This document shows positions 6,958 to 8,191 of a stretch of 8,191 bases of DNA, piece after piece. This DNA is from an uncultured Intestinimonas sp. (lineage in GTDB: Bacteria > Bacillota_A > Clostridia > Oscillospirales > Oscillospiraceae). Both the position numbers and the translations under genes were made by a program. Location of the stretch: contig CAUBHZ010000061.1 of the NCBI GenBank assembly GCA_958435885.1, positions 1 through 8,191 on the forward strand, written 5' to 3'. Every line of letters begins with the position of its first letter. The first letter of the stretch is position 1. Below the pieces are notes generated by a model, which was not told the origin of the DNA, ran no database searches, and saw only the letters and a program-made list of their open reading frames with translations.

Positions 6958-7749
6958 ATGGAACGAAAAAACAAGCTGGTGCTCTTCCTGCTCATCGTCC
7001 TGGTGATGACGGTGGCCTTGATCTCCAGCTTCGGCCTCAATATCTTTGCCGGCAAGGGGGCGGAGATCATCCTGCCCACCCCCGCGGCCTCGGAGCCGGG
7101 CGGCGAGGGGGATCTGGAGGGCGGCGGCCAGGTGCTGCCGGTCCGCACCACCCCGGAGACGGTGCAGAACATCATCGCCACCCTGACCCGGCCGGAGAAC
7201 TATGCCCGCACCGTCACGGTGGAGATGACCACCGGGGCCAGCCAGGCGGGGAGCTTCACCGCCAACGTGCTGGTGGACGGCGCCTGGACCAGCATCGAGC
7301 TGACCCAGAGCTTCCAGCCCATGGGCACCCAGTACACCATTGTCTATACCGACCCGGAGAGCGGGGAGGGGACCCTGTACCGCTGGTACGCCGGCAGCAC
7401 GGAGGTCAAGTCCTGGACGGTGGGGGAGAGCGGGGCAGATCTGGCCCAGCACATCCCCACCTATGAGGACGTGCTGGAGCTGGACCGGGCCTCCATCGTG
7501 GACGCCAACTATGTCACCCGGGATGGGGTGCCCTGCATCTACGTGGAGACCACTGTGGACGAGCTGGGTTACCTGGAGCGCTACTGGGTCTCCACCGACA
7601 ACGGCCTGCTGATCGCCTCGGAGACCGTCAAGAACGACATCGTGATCATGCGTATGCGCTCCACGGAAGCCGAGGTGCTCCAGGCGGCGGAGAAGGACCG
7701 CTTCACCCTGCCGGACGGCACCGTTTTGTACGAACAGACCACACCATAA
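6958..7749 (+). CDS. Membrane-anchored exported protein of unknown function
   Basis: I do not recognise this 263-residue protein. It has a basic N-terminus (ERKNK) and one strong hydrophobic segment (about 7-30) with no lipobox cysteine and no clear signal-peptidase site, so it is probably a signal anchor with the rest outside the membrane. Residues 37-62 form a Pro/Gly/Ser/Glu-rich linker. From about 63 to the end the sequence alternates polar and hydrophobic residues as beta-rich domains do, with Trp/Tyr clusters ('YRWYAGS', 141-147) and 'ERYWVSTDNGLLIASET' (207-223). The last segment is reminiscent of the curved-sheet LolA/RseB-like fold, where such a strand pair reads 'W.d...gl....'. This is a loose resemblance, not a family call. 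AGGAGG at 6945-6950 lies 7 nt before the ATG. The 28-nt gap to wecB and the shared strand suggest it is the last gene of the trpS-tagO-wecB unit, so a role at the cell envelope is a guess from context. Confidence 0.85.
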   Translation: MERKNKLVLFLLIVLVMTVALISSFGLNIFAGKGAEIILPTPAASEPGGEGDLEGGGQVLPVRTTPETVQNIIATLTRPENYARTVTVEMTTGASQAGSFTANVLVDGAWTSIELTQSFQPMGTQYTIVYTDPESGEGTLYRWYAGSTEVKSWTVGESGADLAQHIPTYEDVLELDRASIVDANYVTRDGVPCIYVETTVDELGYLERYWVSTDNGLLIASETVKNDIVIMRMRSTEAEVLQAAEKDRFTLPDGTVLYEQTTP

Positions 7750-8064
7750 TTATGCCTTGTCCCCGCGCTCCCGGCCGCCCAGGCTGAAGAGGAGCAGGAG
7801 CCCCAGGGTGATGACCGGTTCCAGGTCGTCGCCGTCGGTGAGGAGGAGAAGCAGGATCAGCAGAAGGAGAATGTCTCCCCGGTCCAGATCCTCCAGCCCC
7901 AGGCTCTTGAGGAGCCCGGTGAGCCAGGCGCCGTGACCGCCGCCTGCCGGACCTCCGGTGGGCGGCGGTCTCCGGTCCTGACGGCGTTCGCCGCCGCGGT
8001 CCCGATCCTCCTCCACCGTTACCCGCTCATAGCCGCCGGCGCGGGGAATATAGCGGTTATACAT
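7750..8064 (-). CDS. Small Leu-rich protein of unknown function (MYNRYIP N-terminus)
   Basis: A 104-residue protein with two contrasting halves. After a distinctive 'MYNRYIPRAGGYERVTV' start, residues 18-47 are dominated by Arg, Asp, Glu, Gly and Pro and look disordered. Residues 48-97 are helical and very hydrophobic: an amphipathic stretch 'LTGLLKSLGLEDLDRGD' (48-64), a near-pure Leu/Ile run (65-75), an acidic break 'DGDD' (77-80) and a second hydrophobic stretch (84-97). Each hydrophobic run is short for a full membrane span, so a hairpin or membrane-surface association is possible. The start is supported by GGAGGG at 8078-8073 (minus strand), 8 nt before the ATG, and by the overlap with the upstream gene. 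I recall similar small hypothetical proteins with a MYxRYIP start in Oscillospiraceae genomes, but could not check it. No function is known to me. It converges on the plus-strand gene, with the two stop codons touching. Confidence 0.75.
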   Translation of the reverse strand: MYNRYIPRAGGYERVTVEEDRDRGGERRQDRRPPPTGGPAGGGHGAWLTGLLKSLGLEDLDRGDILLLLILLLLLTDGDDLEPVITLGLLLLFSLGGRERGDKA

Positions 8065-8191
8065 CCTCTCGTCCCTCCCGCAGTACGGCCAGGGCCACCC
8101 GGATGAGCCGGGAGAACTTGGCGATCTGGATGGCCCGGTCCACCTTGGCGTAGCGCTCCGGCTTCAGGAAGGGCTTCATGGCGGTGAGCAG
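8057..8191 (-). CDS. Small basic helical protein of unknown function, 3' part
   Basis: The last 44 codons of a minus-strand gene that enters from the right edge; its start is outside the window. The frame is open from base 8191 to TAA at 8059-8057. The visible part begins 'LLTAMKPFLKPERYAKVDR' and continues as an amphipathic, basic helix ('AIQIAKFSRLIRVALAVL') before ending in 'REGREDV'. Its stop overlaps the ATG of the 104-residue gene in ATGTATAA (8 nt), and the ribosome site of that gene lies inside its last codons. This arrangement, plus clean protein-like composition, is the reason to call it a gene although only a fragment is seen. Translational coupling of the two is likely. Function unknown. 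Confidence 0.65.
   Translation of the reverse strand: MLTAMKPFLKPERYAKVDRAIQIAKFSRLIRVALAVLREGREDV

Noticed and set aside
5604..7181. Minus-strand open frame (525 codons) spanning wecB and neighbours
   Set aside because: It crosses three gene boundaries on the other strand, has no recognisable domain and no ribosome site, and is a shadow of the GC-biased coding strand.
8019..8056. Extension of the right-edge minus-strand gene to a stop at 8019
   Set aside because: Careful frame counting from base 8191 places the stop at 8059-8057; the longer reading came from a miscounted frame.

Overview
The window is a dense, GC-rich stretch of bacterial chromosome with strongly C/G-ending codons, GA-rich Shine-Dalgarno sites and short or overlapping gene junctions. 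The gene set (YfmF/YfmH-type M16 proteins, Lgt with a Tyr in the 'GGLAIYGG' motif, FolD, TrpRS, a TagO/WecA-type transferase, non-hydrolysing UDP-GlcNAc 2-epimerase) points to a high-GC Firmicute. The best guess is a gut Clostridia of the Oscillospiraceae type (Flavonifractor/Intestinimonas/Lawsonibacter-like). This is inferred from gene content and composition, not from a database match. I see no tRNA, rRNA, CRISPR array, insertion sequence or sign of recent transfer.

Left block (1-3491, plus strand): the 3' part of yfmF, then yfmH, lgt and folD, packed as one operon. The yfmF-yfmH gap is 4 nt, yfmH-lgt overlap in ATGA, and lgt-folD overlap by 20 nt. YfmF and YfmH are M16-peptidase-fold proteins linked in Bacillus to the 5-aminopentanol modification of elongation factor P. 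Lgt lipidates prolipoproteins, and FolD makes 10-formyl-THF precursors. A hairpin with a short T run follows folD and probably ends this unit.

Middle block (3492-7749, plus strand): a near-consensus sigma-A-type promoter (TTGTCA, 17 nt, TATGAT with an extended TG) overlaps the base of that terminator. A GC-rich leader of about 100 nt leads into trpS. After a 37-nt gap come a TagO/WecA-like transferase and wecB, coupled by a GTGA overlap, and then a 263-residue membrane-anchored exported protein of unknown function. The tagO-wecB pair would supply undecaprenyl-PP-GlcNAc and UDP-ManNAc, the first lipid intermediate and the second sugar donor of a ManNAc-containing wall polymer (wall teichoic acid linkage unit or a related secondary polymer). 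The ManNAc transferase itself is not in the window.

Right block (7750-8191, minus strand): two small genes of unknown function converge on the plus-strand operon. A 104-residue protein has an Arg/Asp/Gly/Pro-rich N-terminal half and a very Leu-rich C-terminal half. Upstream of it is the last 44 codons of a basic helical protein that runs off the right edge. They overlap by 8 nt (ATGTATAA), so they are probably translationally coupled. The plus- and minus-strand operons meet with zero spacing: their stop codons abut in TAATTA. This small two-gene module, with the 263-residue exported protein, is the least explained part of the window. The rest is housekeeping.
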